64,000 nucleotides of DNA from Saururus chinensis (lineage: Eukaryota; Streptophyta; Magnoliopsida; Piperales; Saururaceae). The stretch spans positions 1,284,501-1,348,500 of the forward strand of contig CP141143.1 in NCBI GenBank assembly GCA_035235625.1, read 5' to 3'. The translations under genes and the position numbers were made by a program. Positions within the stretch are counted from its first letter, which is position 1; every line of letters begins with the position of its first letter. Under the pieces are notes generated by a model, which searched no databases, was not told the DNA's origin, and worked only from the letters and a program-made list of their open reading frames with translations. This document shows, piece after piece, positions 13,601-25,900 of the stretch.

Positions 13601-14741
13601 GGTTGAATATTTGGTAGTTGATTGTCATAGATTGATATCTCTTTTTCCCCATGTTTCTACAGGAAGACACAATATCAATCAATCACAACTGGTTCAATGC
13701 TTATAACCTGTCTTGTGTGGTAAGTGCATGCAGTATGCCTTTCTTGGTAGAAATAAATAAATAAATATGTACTTCTATGCATGATAGCACTTCAGATATA
13801 TCAGATGTCATGTTGTTATAGTTGACATGCTTAATATTATCTCTCTTTCACTACATTAGTGGAACTTGCTTTTAAAAGACTACAATGAGGCAGTGGAGAA
13901 CATAGAAGATATTCGAGATATCTGTGATGATTTCGAAGGACTTTGTCAACGAAACCTTGCTGCCAACTCAGGTATGTTAATGTACTTGTAGAAATAACTA
14001 TAAGTAACGGAGCATTTTGCATGGGGTAATTCTGTTTAGTTTAGGTTTCTCATACGGGCTTGTATGGCTGACTGCATCGTTTACCATGATTGTTTTTTTA
14101 TTTCTGCTGTAATATATGAATATTTTTACTGTTACATGTATGAAAAAGAGAAACATTTTCATATTCTGGTTGAGGATTCCCACTTACATATACGTATATT
14201 TGCTCAATTTACAGGGATGAATTTTCTTGATTTCTTCTTCTTCGTAATGCGCTTTTCCATTGCCAACTTGATTCTTCTTCAGCATCTTGTCAGAAATAGA
14301 GAAATTCCCATTTGTAGTCACCAATATCTTCTTGCTAACCTTGCATCAATATGTAAGGTTGCCTCAAGTATGATTAAAAGTGCTGCTTTCACTGGGTCGA
14401 ATTTAAGAAGTTTATGGGCAGACAGTCAGTATGCTATCCCTTATACAGGGAACATGTTAGAGGAGACAGATTTCACAGAGCTATGCATGGTTTTGAGTAA
14501 GGCTTACGGGGCAATGGATCTGGAAATGGAAATGGTTGAGCTATCTGTGAGTGATATAAATAACCTGGTAAATGGTTTGTCAAAAACAGATATTTGGAAC
14601 TTGCATGCTCTTGAGGCTTTTGAATCTAGATTACTGGGTCCCGAAGCATTGACTAGATTCATTAGTGATGCACTTAATGATGTTAGCAGCATGGCTTCTG
14701 ATAGAATATCATCACTAATCAACCAAACTATGAAGATTTGA
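5309..14741 (+). CDS. JMJ20: JmjC-domain Fe(II)/2-oxoglutarate oxygenase, JMJ20/JMJD4 type, complete
   Basis: Exons: 5309-5518, 5761-5925, 7825-7987, 8115-8232, 9276-9345, 9439-9519, 13663-13719, 13860-13971 and 14215-14741. All junctions are GT-AG and keep frame, giving about 500 residues. Seen: the JmjC facial triad, with H186-A-D188 in exon 4 (SWTPLHADVF) and H264 in exon 6 (VPSGWFHQVHN), followed by INHNWFNAYNLS. The order and wording match plant JMJ20 proteins (Arabidopsis At5g63080, from memory). In Arabidopsis, JMJ20 is reported as a histone arginine demethylase acting in light-induced germination; the animal relative JMJD4 hydroxylates release factor eRF1. Which substrate applies here is open. 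I chose the ATG at 5309 because the frame upstream has only a TTG before the conserved start. Oddities: the introns are large and TE-laden, above all intron 6 (9520-13662). All catalytic residues are present, so the gene looks functional. Confidence 0.9.
7606..7678. repeat. (TA)n followed by (ATGT)n microsatellite in JMJ20 intron 2
   Basis: Eight TA units are followed by about fourteen ATGT units. The tract is open in several frames on both strands, but the peptides are purely repetitive and are not genes. Confidence 0.95.
8233..9275 (+). other. JMJ20 intron 4
   Basis: A 1-kb intron. A segment at about 8780-9210 is GC-richer than its surroundings and looks inserted, but I see no terminal repeats or coding domain in it. 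Confidence 0.5.
10604..11160 (+). mobile_element. copia-like LTR copy, forward, in JMJ20 intron 6
   Basis: The copy begins TGTTAGC, as LTRs commonly do. It shares a long diverged match with the reverse complement of 12120-12632: for example GCTATTTGATAGTCTT near its start, then TGTATGATGAGTT, GTTGTAGGAAG, and CTCCAAGGGTAT near 11060. No paired direct LTR is evident for this orientation. It is probably a solo or truncated LTR. The outer boundary is approximate. Confidence 0.55.
12120..12632 (-). mobile_element. copia-like LTR copy, reverse, in JMJ20 intron 6
   Basis: Inverted relative to the copy at 10604-11160; on the minus strand it starts TGTTGCTTTC and continues AGCTATTTGATAGTCTT. A gag relic lies just upstream on the same strand, at 12870-13250. 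This is therefore probably the 3' LTR of an internally deleted minus-strand element. Related sequence may continue to about 11760. Confidence 0.55.
12870..13250 (-). pseudogene. copia-type gag zinc-knuckle relic
   Basis: The minus-strand frame reads CSYCHEKGHWKANC, a CX2CX4HX4C retroviral-type zinc knuckle, within a roughly 100-codon fragment rich in Pro, Gln and Ser. This is the nucleic-acid-binding end of a Ty1/copia gag protein. No protease, integrase or reverse transcriptase follows before the LTR at 12.6 kb, so the element is a deleted, non-autonomous remnant inside the JMJ20 intron. Confidence 0.75.
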
Positions 14742-17662
14742 CTGTTTAATAACAGATCTTTCATGTAGACATATCTTTATTCTGTAATGATGGGCATTTC
14801 AACTCATATGCATAGGATACCATTCTGTGACCTGGTGCTTCGGGAGATCATCTCTCATATGTTTTATTTAAAAAAAAAGTAATGTCCCTGAGGGAGATGT
14901 GAGGCGGATAATGGTGATGACATTGGAAGGTGAGAATGCTAGCAAAATTGGTCTCTGGAATTAGATGACAAGCGAATTATAAAAAGCTGTAAAGTGCTTT
15001 GGTGAGTTGTTCGTGCTATTTAATACGCGCCAAGGTGGCGTGGAGCTTAAACCTGAGGAGACAATCGTAAAGGACATGCTGCAGTTTATCTGATCTGTTG
15101 TGTAATGCCAATTGGAACTTTTAAACGGGATCTGAATACTTCTCCCCACTGAATGAAATGCTACCTTCAGTTGCTCGTCTGCAGTTTCAGAAATTCAGAA
15201 CTTAATGCCTCTGAGCTTGGAGCTAACATATTTGACGTGTCTTCCGTAGGAAGGGTTTAGTCTCAGATGTTCATTTAGGAGAACATTCCTGGGTTTTCTT
15301 GTGTAGGTGTTCTTCTTGCTCTATCTCTTCTGTTTTTTCAAATTAAATCCGAGCTCATTACGACGCTGACACAATCCCTCGAATGCAATTATTACGTAGT
15401 ATGGAATGGAATGGACCGGATCTAGTTAAGCCTGAGACTGGCCCATTATGCAGATTCAGGCTCAAAAAGTTCTATTAGACCAAGCAACCAAGCTCCTTTA
15501 ATTAATAATGAAAGGTGTGGTGATTGGACAAGTGGACAGTGTTAATTATTGTCCGATTGTTTATTTGACCAACTGACCCACTGTGTCTAAGTGGCCGATT
15601 GTCTGTTTGATTGACTGAGAGAATAGCTTGTCCGTATGTGTTTGACTTTCACCCCTGCTCTATGCCTCTGCGCCAGGTCTAACTGCAGTGTGCAGGTGCT
15701 GCGATCCTAAATGGGAATGCAAGGGACCAAAGTCCTAGCTCAATGGGTCCAAAGAATAACTCACGGTAACAAAGAGCACATGTTGCCTTCCTACATTCAT
15801 TGTGATGCGTCGTTCTATCCCTCTGCAGATAGCATTACATTATTCAGCACAATTTATAGATTCAATCGCCACGGTTGGAGCCCACCTGGTTCTACAGACG
15901 TTCTGTAATCCCTTGATGAATATTCTGTTTTTTTTTTTGTCTTTTTTATAAATATATTTTTGTTTGGTTGCAAAATGATACGATCACTGTAATATGTGAG
16001 TATAGTGTTCGGTAAGAGTCATTGAATGCGACTAACGACTTGAACCTACCAGCGACTGTCAAGGAGCCGTCATCCCATCTAAAGTGTGGATGTACCGTGG
16101 CCCATCCTCGATATATCGCCATCATCATCAGATTAGGGCCTGCAGTGGGCAGACTGCTGAGACCCACATGCCATGGGAGATGATTGACCATGATCTTTAC
16201 GAATAGAAGTTGTGTGGGATCCGACGCTTCCACTGCAAGGAACCATAAACAGGCAACAGCAGGGCAGATGGTTTTTACTCGCTGCATATGCCTAGACTTA
16301 AAACTAGCTCTCGCCTTCACTTCCATGCCATGTTAAATCTACCCCGCTGTTTGTTTTTACACTGCGCACTGCAGACACGTCAAAAAGTCTGCGTTTATTT
16401 TAGCTGACTTTTAAGCTGGGGGATGCAACTTGGCGCCTAATAGTATATGCTTAATTTGTAATACAATGGATAAAATAAAGACATTAATTTAGTGATATTT
16501 TTACTCTATTTATTTTATATTAAAATAGTAATGATATTGTGACGTTAACTTTCAAAACTTTACTTTAACATTTTAATATTATTGATAAGTGTTGATACGA
16601 TGAAGTAGAGTCTTGGTATATGAAAATTAACATCTTTCAAGCATTTTTTATATTAAAATTTTACTCCAATTTTGGATTAGATAGAGAAAAATGAATCTCA
16701 CCTAACAATAGGCAGATCTACTTTTTTCAATCTATTTAATCAAAAGCTAAGGTATAATTTTGGTATAAAAAAATGAAATAAGAATATAATTTTCCTTAAT
16801 TTATGTGCATGGATATAGTTATCGCGGGCCTAAGAAGACAACTCTCCAATCCAACACTTTTCTTTACTATTAATGTGATGCTGGCTTTCCTGATCTCACA
16901 ATTTCTTAAATTACTATTTATTCTAAAAAAAATTCCAAGTTTACTATTCAACGAAGCAACGTTCGGCTCCCGTCAGGATGGCTATGGTTGGGATACCAAT
17001 ATTTTTGTACCAGTGGTCAACTCTTAACAGGGGTCGATTTTCTTATGTATGCTTATCTCTTCGTTGTTAAGAAACTCTTGAAACTGAGCCACGCCAATTA
17101 GCTATAAGTGAAGAGAACCATTTTTATCTTTTAAGTTCAGATGAGGTGAAATGTGGAGGGAGGGTATTTCATCCATAGAGCTGGTCCCCTCCAATCCAGG
17201 TGGTATTGGAAGAGTAAGACCAACAAAGTTAATCTCTAGACGTGCATGTATAACTAACACAGATATGAGACTGACAAGAATAATGCACCTTTTCTTTAAT
17301 GCAGGTCACAGTCGCATGCATTTTTCCTTTTTTTTTCCCCAACTAGGCAACTACTAGACATGTGGACACAAAAAAATTACGTCAAGTTTAAACAATTATG
17401 ATAGAACACACACTACCTATTATATATTCACTATTTCTTTCTCCAAATTTACATTAGGTTCCCAAAAGGCAGTACAAAATTAATCAATCGCCAGTTAGGG
17501 AGAAGTGAGAGGAAGACATAGAAGTTAAAAAATGGATTAGGAAAATTACAAATCAGCCAATAACCGAATCGACCAAGAAAAGAAAAGAAGAAAAACACAA
17601 CAAACCACCCAAAAATAAATAAAAAATAAAAGAGAGAGAGAGAGACAAAAATTTGTTCACTG
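14742..17662. other. intergenic region between JMJ20 and the neprosin gene (convergent)
   Basis: Holds the 3' UTR regions of both convergent genes. A minus-strand frame at 15946-16326 (126 codons) has no recognisable domain, and neither does a short plus frame at 15711-15908. The stretch 16440-16800 is AT-rich with many TTTTAATATT-like motifs. I see no RNA gene here. Confidence 0.5.
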
Positions 17663-20600
17663 TTAAGGGCATCTGGCGTTGCGACCTGGGCCTCCATAGT
17701 AAAAATAGTCGCCCCAAACAGTATTAACGCCCCCCCGGATGTCATAGCAGTTGGGATGGTCTGCCAAAACCTGGAGATTGGAGAGGGGGACCAAGTTGTT
17801 GTCCCAATCCACCACTTGCAGGTTCCTGAAATAGGAGGCCTTCCCAAACCCTTCCTCGGCAAAGTGACCACTCCCCATCTGGGTGGCCGTGTGGAAGCCT
17901 GAGACCCCGCTGTTCACAATCTCCCCACCGAACTGGACCATGCTTGCGTGATTGGCCAAGTGACTGAAGAGGAATGAGGGCCAGTATCCCACCAGCAGCC
18001 CCGACCCGAACTCCAGCCACCAGTGCCCATGCTTCGGATCCTTCATTATTTTTATAACAGTAGTTGTATTTCATTAGTCCCATGTTCATCAAAGTCAGAT
18101 GATTATGACATATATCGGACCAGTTTGATTTTCACTTTGTTGGGCCTCATTAGTATGCACATGCATGGCGTATGCATCAATCATCCCCATCTGATTATGA
18201 TTGCAGAGCACAAGGCAAGCAGGTTTAGACTGACTGACCTGCCTGTAATTCAACGTGCACTATTGGATGACATATAAACACTGGCCGTATATTAACTCTT
18301 GCCTTCTTATCATTAGTGTTCATTAATCTTCAATACGCTAAACCAAAGACGTCGACATAATAGTTTTAATACTCTTTTTATACACCCAATGAGTGGTGCT
18401 ACAGCGATTTGGTTGAGTGGGGACTTGTCCTTGCGCTGCTGAGCCAGAGAAGCATTTAAGGCTCTAGCACCTACTTAAGTTGGGACTGGCTTCAATGGAG
18501 GGACCCAGCATCCCTGACTTAAAAGATCAGACGATGGGGCTCCACGGCTCTGTGTACCCTGTCGGCACATGTACATCCCCACCCCCACCCCCCTGGGGAC
18601 CACGTGCAACACTAGTTGGCAATGGCCCCCGCCCCAGAAATTGCGCAGCGCGGATGGCGGCACTGCGACCTCTTCCTACCACTCAGTGGCTCACAGCTCT
18701 CTGTCGTTTGGGCCCGCTTAATTAACTCTTCTTGGCCGCCGGGTTGCCAGTGAGCTCCACTTTTTCAATTTTAAACCAAGTTCAAAAAAGACACTCGGTG
18801 TGTGAGCCCCTCAAATCTCAATTCTAACAAACCAAAAGGAGAATACTGCTATGCTAAGGAGCTATACCAGAGAGAAAGATTACCTTCCAAACCAAAAGGC
18901 TAATGTCGAATTGGCCGCCGTTGTAAGTGGAAGTAGGGGAGATGGCTGCTCCAATGGCGATCCTGTTGTTGGTCTGGATAAACCCGGAGCAGAGCAGGTT
19001 GTAGCATCCCGTCGCTTGATAAGCATCCGTCTGTACGTGCCATTCAAAACCAAATAAACGGAGCTAAACCTCATTTTCCTCAGTTTTAGCTACTCCAAAA
19101 TATATATGAACACCGCCTGGTGTCCCCAACGTTCAATTATTTGTTATAATCATGTCCTCGTGTGGAGGTAAGTAGTACGTAGTAAAATCTAGTCAACGAA
19201 AGAAGAGAATTTAGTACTACTGTCTGCGTACCGTCCAGTAGGTGAAGAACCTAGGATAGTTATCCCCATATAGTTCCGGACTAACCTGAATAAATCCAAA
19301 CATTCTCGGTCATGGCACATATCAAGGAATATGATCAAAGCCAATGTGCGCCAGTAAATACAGAATACAGTAGCAGTGACGTGAGCGTGTTAGGCTCCCA
19401 TAACTTCATTGTTAGAGCCTAGAGGGGACCAGCTTCCCTAAATTTGATGCATCCAATATTAATAATAGTATATCCCATGGAAGGAAGTTCTACACTGTTT
19501 CAATTATAATTATATATATAAAAGAGAATCCTTAAATAAATGGCCACAAAAAATGGGCGGCTGGCCGAATATTACTTTTACCTTAAAGGAATTACTCTCA
19601 GACGCTAAAGCAAAAGAAATTGAGCGAAAAAAGTGACATGAAAGTGTGGTGCATGAAAAGGAAAAAGGACAAACAACGTGCCTGCCAACCGGCTTCAATG
19701 GTATTCAGGTCGTCACCAAAATTGCCGGAGATGACCCACATCTGTGACAAGCTGAATTCATTGGAGTTGCTAACATGCGGCGCCCACACATTCAAGCTGG
19801 CCTTTGCTCCATAGTATTGATCCCCCATTACATACCCAACTGCGTGCTGTCACACCCACAATTATACCTCCATTAATACGTGAAAATTACGTGGAACAAA
19901 TAAGATGCAGATGGATTACAATCACGGCTCTCATGACATTTCTCTAATCTGGAGTTTCTAGGGTGTGCAGCATGAATGATCACATATCTCTCTCTGCTTT
20001 GAATTGTAACTGAACACACCCCATAAAAGTTTCTCCGGACAGCAATGTGCATATATGTTGGCCTCTGAAAGGACTTAAACAGTGTCCGTGTACTGTCTTG
20101 GCTATTCAGCTTAATGAATACCCAACTCCCCCGGCTCCACGGTGAAGTGACTGCACCAGAGCAGAGCAAAGACACACCCATCCTTTGACTACCGTTTTTT
20201 CTATAATCCTTTGCGAATTTTAATCTGAAAACCATTTTTAAGTTGCCCACAATGACTTTAAACGAAAATGTCAGAATATGCAACGTAATCATTTCTTTCT
20301 CTTCTCTCTTTTTTTTTTCCAACTGAAAATTTGCAAGATGCACCGAACAAATACATGGAAGATGTCAGTCTGTTTTGAAACACAATCAAAATTTTGAAGA
20401 CTTGGATGAATTCTCACTTGACCGAAAAACGTTCATTTATTTTTGGCTAAGCATAGGTTTGCTAGACCTGACGAGCGCTAAAACTTGCAGGTTTCACCCC
20501 CCCTTACAAGGAGATATGGCATGATGTGTTGTTGGTAGAAGAATCCAACTAGAATTTTTTGGTGGAAGCTAAATGACAAAAGAAGATTGACACAAACCTC

Positions 20601-21363
20601 ATGGCCGCTGCTGGTAGAATCCCGTCGTGCGCGTCTTAAACCTCTAATGGCTGGTCGTCTTCTTTTTCTTCCAAATCTCTGGATCGAGCTTGCCCTTAGA
20701 AAGTCGGTTTCGGTCGTCCTTCTTATTGGAATCGTTCCTTCTGGGCATGCTTCTCCGCCAATTGTCCACAGCTGGAAACTTTCGGGCAAGGCACTTGATG
20801 GGTTGTGGCCTTTTGGTCTCTCTGGAGGATCCTGGAAGGACACAGCAGGGGAAAAAGTAATTCATTAGTCTCTCTGGATTATTGCTCCTGCCCAGCACTC
20901 TCCAGCTTGTCAAATTTGTAGCAATGGCAATGTACCAGAGGCCTCTGTCCTTGCAAGCTCGGATGATCAAACGCAGGTTGCTGATGTGATAAAACACAAT
21001 CTATCAGATCGCCATCAGGACTCTGTGCACAGGATGAGCGGGCAGAATAAAAAACGATTGCCCCAAATTAGACCCGCAAAAAAAAAATTACTACATGAAT
21101 TTTGAAAGAAGAACAGAAGAAGAGAGACAGAAAGAGTTGGGTTGTGGAGAAAATGCCTGAATTGTTTTGAGAGAAGGCTTATTGATCTCCTTGAGACGGG
21201 CTCGTATCCACTTGAGCTTCTTCAAGTGTCCGACGGGCCGGAACGTCTGATTGGCCGCCAGGAGCTGGTCGGACTCAGGGGAAGCGGGGGCAGTAGATAA
21301 AATAAGAAGGAAGAAAACAAAACAGAGAATGATTGAGGAGATTTTACAAGAGGAAGAAGCCAT
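17663..21363 (-). CDS. neprosin-domain (DUF4409-DUF239) secreted protein, complete
   Basis: Exons on the minus strand: 21363-21157, 21022-20936, 20831-20598, 19846-19682, 19285-19232, 19030-18884 and 18040-17663. All are in phase 0, giving about 423 residues, the usual family length. Seen: an N-terminal signal peptide (MASSSCKISSIILCFVFFLL), the activation-peptide domain (DPPERPKGHNPSS, EACPEGTIPIRRTT), then the neprosin domain: YYGAKASLNVWAP, GDDLNTIEAGWQVSPELYGD, GCYNLLCSGFIQTNNRIAIG, EFGSGLLVGYWPS, ending GGPGRNARCP. The founding member, from Nepenthes, is a secreted glutamic prolyl endopeptidase; most plant paralogs are uncharacterised, so activity here is inference. Odd: introns 1 and 4 have GC instead of GT donors (CAG|GCATTT, CAG|GCACGT). 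No alternative GT donor nearby keeps frame. The conserved sequence resumes exactly across both junctions, so either these are GC-AG introns or the gene has begun to decay. Confidence 0.9.
18041..18883 (-). other. intron 6 of the neprosin gene
   Basis: The acceptor is GAAG before GAT at 18040, with only a weak pyrimidine tract. The intron contains a GC-rich stretch (18480-18720) that is open in both strands but matches nothing I know. Confidence 0.6.
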
Positions 21364-22599
21364 GTATGAGGAAATCCGGCGTGTTTTATCTGCTGCAGCC
21401 GTTTGTGCTTGTTCTGTACATTGGAGTTGTCTTCTTCTGCGATCACAACTCCAACCGCCATATATTCCTCGTTTTTGTCCATGAAACGCCATTTCCAAGC
21501 AAATCCATCCAAGAGAAGGAGCATCTAATGGATCCAGTTCAGCGAGACGCCGCTCAGGAAGCTGGAAAAACAAGTCCAAATAAACAAACCAAGCCACTCT
21601 TCCTGTGACTGGCTCTTCTTTTATCGGTTCTCCCCTCCGTCTAGAGAAGAGCTTCAAATACCTTGGCCTGGGCCATGTCTTCTGACAGACAGAAACTTTC
21701 GGGCACGAGTTGAATAAAATAACGGAGGAGGCAGATGGGGTATGGTTTTAATTACAAGTTTTCCCATGTGGGCATGTAAAAGAGATGAATTTTTTTTTCT
21801 TTTTAATTGGTTTGGAGAAAAAGAGAGATCTCAGTCTCCAACGCACGGACCGGTAACTTTAGCTTTTTCTTTTGATGTTAATATTATCAGATCAGATGCT
21901 GGAGGAGTGGACGAGGATATAGATACCCTATATGAATACAACTTCTTCAGTTACTCATTTCATTTCGAGTGGAGCGTGGGCAAGGGTAGAAGGAATTGCA
22001 TTTGATTCTGGTCATGGAACTTCTTTACTTGTCCCCCTTTCCCTCTTCCCTAGAAGTTCCCTCTGTCTGTCATCTGAAACCTCCTCATGGATTGTATTGT
22101 GGTTTAAATACCAAAAGCGAAAACAGACTCTGTATACATGTTAAAATTCCTTCACTTTCTTCCTTCCATACGCTTAAACAAATATACTACGCTTCTTGTG
22201 GCCCTTTTACGATTGTTTCGTTTGGTACCGACGGATGACATGCTCGCCAAAGGTTTTTCGGGCCCATGATTTCACTCACACATGCTCCATGAACACAAAC
22301 ACCTCACTGAAATCTAACCCAGGCAGACATGACTGTGATTAAAATGTGATGGGACTGTGCGAATTTTCCAGATGTTTTTTTTTGTGCTGTAAAATACTAA
22401 ATTACAGTCACGGAGATACAGGAAGGAGTTACACGGCCAATAACATCCGCAAAAAGAAACAAGAGAAATTGTTTTAGCCAAAACTTGCCATACAGTCGGT
22501 TGCTATATTTGCCTACCTGAAAACACGAGTGATTCTAACTTTGGCGACCATGTCCCTTACACGCCATGGAACAGATAGTTTATCACAGGATAAATAGTT

Positions 22600-22957
22600 C
22601 AATCATGTTAGAAAATCACCATGTATGTGTCTGAATATGCTCTATATTAAGGTGTTTTGCCAACAGAAGAGCATACGCTTCAGCAGTCAAATGCATGAAT
22701 TTTACTAATAGTAATCACAATACCGGCAACGAATTTCCCATGATCATTTCTGATCGCAAGGCGCCTATAGCAGCCTGATGAGAGTCTCCATGGGAGGCAC
22801 CATATAAATTAAGACTATATATCCCAACTATATCCCTGCCTGAATTTCTGGTTGTTGTTATTTTTGTTGCATGATGGTGTAATGGTGTTAACTTGAAATT
22901 TAGGTCTCCCTTGCTTTTGTGTTTAGCAATTCGTCCTAACTCATGACAGCACAACAT
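22600..22957 (-). pseudogene. LINE/RVT_3-type RNase H domain relic
   Basis: The minus strand reads YSLNLYGASHGDSHQAAIG and then, after stops and a frame change, LTAEAYALLLAKHLNIEHIQ. The order resembles the plant RNase H-like (RVT_3) domain of non-LTR retrotransposons, whose consensus has a DGAS-type start and an AEAYAL helix. The catalytic Asp of the DGAS motif is replaced by Tyr, and the frame is broken, so it cannot be functional. I saw no reverse transcriptase upstream. Confidence 0.5.
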
Positions 22958-25900
22958 ATACTACAAATTGACTTACGAGTAATTAATAATGTTATTGTAT
23001 ATGTAGGTTTGGCCTGAACATGGGTAATGTACTAATGTCCAGGAAAATACTACTAGGACTACCGTATCATGTTATTAAGCATTATTTTTAATGTTTATGT
23101 GTACTAGTGTGGGTGGGGGCTGGGTCCATTTTCTTGTGCTTCTTTTTATGGGGTGTCTGCACTGATGCTTGCCACTTCCGCAACACTTTGTTTGTTCCTC
23201 CCTTTTCTCATGTTAAACAAAAAAACCCACTCGTCCCTTCCCTAGCTCACTTAAAAAGGGAAAGCCTATGGAGGGGAATATTGGCCCACCAAAGGTCACT
23301 CTCGAATGCAAACAAGAGGCAACAGGATTAGGATATCTTAGTGGAAAACTAGCCCAAACTTAGTCAGGGGAATAGATTCGTACCCCACTTCTAAAGGACT
23401 GCATTATAAACCTACTTACAAAAATATTCATCTGCTGTTGTCTTGTATCATCACCTCACACATACCGAGGGAAGCTTATCATCTTAAACCATCTTAAAGA
23501 TACCATTTGGATATTCTATGTCACCATATAGTATGGCTCAGTTGGTCTACTATAGGAACAAGAATAAACTGAGCAGTGGAAAACATAATAAACAACAGCA
23601 ATTCACCCCGACCCCAGACCCCAGAAAAAGCTCTTTGCGTAAAGGCTGTCATGGTTACTTTTTAAAGAGGCAGTAATTTCATTAAGAATATAGATTAAAG
23701 AAAATGAAGATCAAGGTGGGTATTAATTTGCAAGACAAATGATTTTTGATTACTAGCAGGGTTATAATAGAAAAACCCCACGTAATGAAGAGATATAGCT
23801 AACTGATCTCATTAATTTGAAAGGAGGGGACCTACTGGTGCGCGTGTTCTCTTTCTGCAGGCCAGCATGCACATTGTTTTGCAAAAAGAAGCTTGAGGGC
23901 GATGATATGTGAGGGACTCTCCTCTTTTGACCGAGACAAGGGAATTGATTCATCCTTTGACGTTGATCTGATGGCAAGAAATGACTTCTCACCAAATATG
24001 CTTAGTTAACAGATTTCACAATTTGCCGGCCGAATATGTTTGAGTCAAGGTGGTGGAGAAAAAAAAAATTCCATCACTTTTGCTCCTTTTTTCAGAAAAG
24101 GAAGATAGAATACAGCTAGTCTGGTTCTAGTACCATGCTCATTTTTGTTCTTCTTCTTTTTCTTTTTTAATATTTCGGACATGTTCAATTAAAAAAATTC
24201 ACCAATAGTAGTTTTATCATTTAATGAACGAGCTATGAATCAAATTACTTAGAGCTAACTTTGATTTGTAAGGGAGTAAAAATCCAGTCTGTGGATGTCC
24301 TCCCCAACCCACAATGACCTAACAAGTTGTGATCCATATAACCTTACAAATTAAACTGAGACCAACCTTTTTTTATTTTGTCATATCCTAACCAATATGC
24401 TTTTCCTTTTACCATATGCTACCCTAACAGTCCACTTTTTTTTTTGGGAGACCTCCATAATAGCCCACAACGCATTAGCACTGCCGATCGCTTGTTAGTT
24501 TTGTTGTATGGAGTGCGAGTAAGTATATTGGAAGTTAATTGAGCCTCGCTTTAGGAAACTAGGTGGTTCAGTCAAAACCATGTCTTTTTCTTTTTGGATA
24601 ATCTTACAAGACCATGTCTCCTTAACTTTCAAGTGTTCTTCCATCAACTGAGGCGGGCGACAAGACCCGCCATTAAAGTGTCATTTGGACGAAATTACTG
24701 TCCATTGACCACGACCAAATCATACAATTCAAATGCCTTTCATCATAAGAAGAGCCAACATTGAGCTTTTTGCTACCCTGCACTTGAACGCTCCTGAAGA
24801 AGGGGAAAAAGTACATTCATAAAAAGGTGACCAAAGTAAGAGAAAGCTGTTCACAGGACGTATATGTTTAGAAACATAGCAGTGGTCACTTCCATTTTTC
24901 ATCTTGTTACGAGACTTGGGACATGTGCAAATGGGAGAACCAATTGTTACATATGATCCTTTCAACAGATGACGCTAAGTTTCGATATGCCATTGAAGTG
25001 AGCCCTAAAAAGAAGCTCCGATCAGTAAAATGGCAAAACTGTGAATTAAATGGGGGGGGGGGGGGGAGAGAGAGACCCACATGAAAAGAATAGAAGAGCC
25101 TAATTATGTGATGAACTGGAGTGGTTGTAGATTTGCAGTTTGGATGATGGCGATTTGAGGGACAACCATGAACACGAGCTGAGGCTGTCAAGTGGCCCAC
25201 TGTGTTCTCCATTAAAAACATCCTTTTCAATTTTCTCCATCGATCCTTCCTGGCCTGCAGGTGATCGCCTGATCATGAAGGCATGCATGATCATGTCTGG
25301 AAGGAAGGGCACCAACTCTAGTTTCCTTTGCCTTGCCTTGCCTTGCACTGTTTGTCAAAGAAATAAGTGGAGGAATCGATGGGATGCTCCACGGACCTCT
25401 CCTCTTCATATTCCATACTCCACAACCCACAGGCACGGGCAGAGCAATCTACTGTGTGCACAGTTCGTTCCTTTCTACGCGTGAATCATAACGTGGAAGG
25501 CCGCACGCCAAGCCAATGCAACATCAATGGTGTAATATATATGCACGATGCATGCCATCATCATGACGATGTCTTATTGCATGCCTCCATCGATGCTAAT
25601 TCTAACATTAACAGAGTGAGAAAAAAAAAATTGTACGATATCATTTAGCAGAGTTGCAGCATCCATGTCAAATCTAAAGCTACGGGCCACATGAAGACCT
25701 TAATATATCATAATTAATGATGATATGCCACCCATGCGACTGAATCAGCCGATCGATGATTGGAGGATTCGTCTCCTCTCCATATCCCTCACGTTTAGCT
25801 CGGTCTTTTGCTACTTGGGCTGGGAATAGTTTGTTATGTATTACTTTGACAATGAGTCGTCAAGTGTAAAGAAAGCACGAAAGTTCTTAATATATGTGAT

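Noticed and set aside
15946..16326. 126-codon minus-strand frame
   Set aside because: No recognisable motif or signal, and composition matches the surrounding non-coding DNA. It could be a small unknown gene but cannot be supported.
17742..18092. Second long minus-strand frame (116 codons) overlapping the last neprosin exon
   Set aside because: Out-of-frame shadow of the GC-rich exon; the conserved family sequence is in the other frame.
19873..20343. 156-codon minus-strand frame inside neprosin intron 3
   Set aside because: No domain, low-complexity start, and it lies between exons whose junctions are well supported. Treated as intron.
25052..25076. G16 run followed by (GA)n as a possible G-quadruplex regulator
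   Set aside because: A homopolymer/microsatellite with no gene close enough to link it to; likely variable or a sequencing artefact.
25140..25648. Several overlapping frames of 80-114 codons as genes
   Set aside because: Open in competing frames on both strands, with no recognisable domain or splice pattern.
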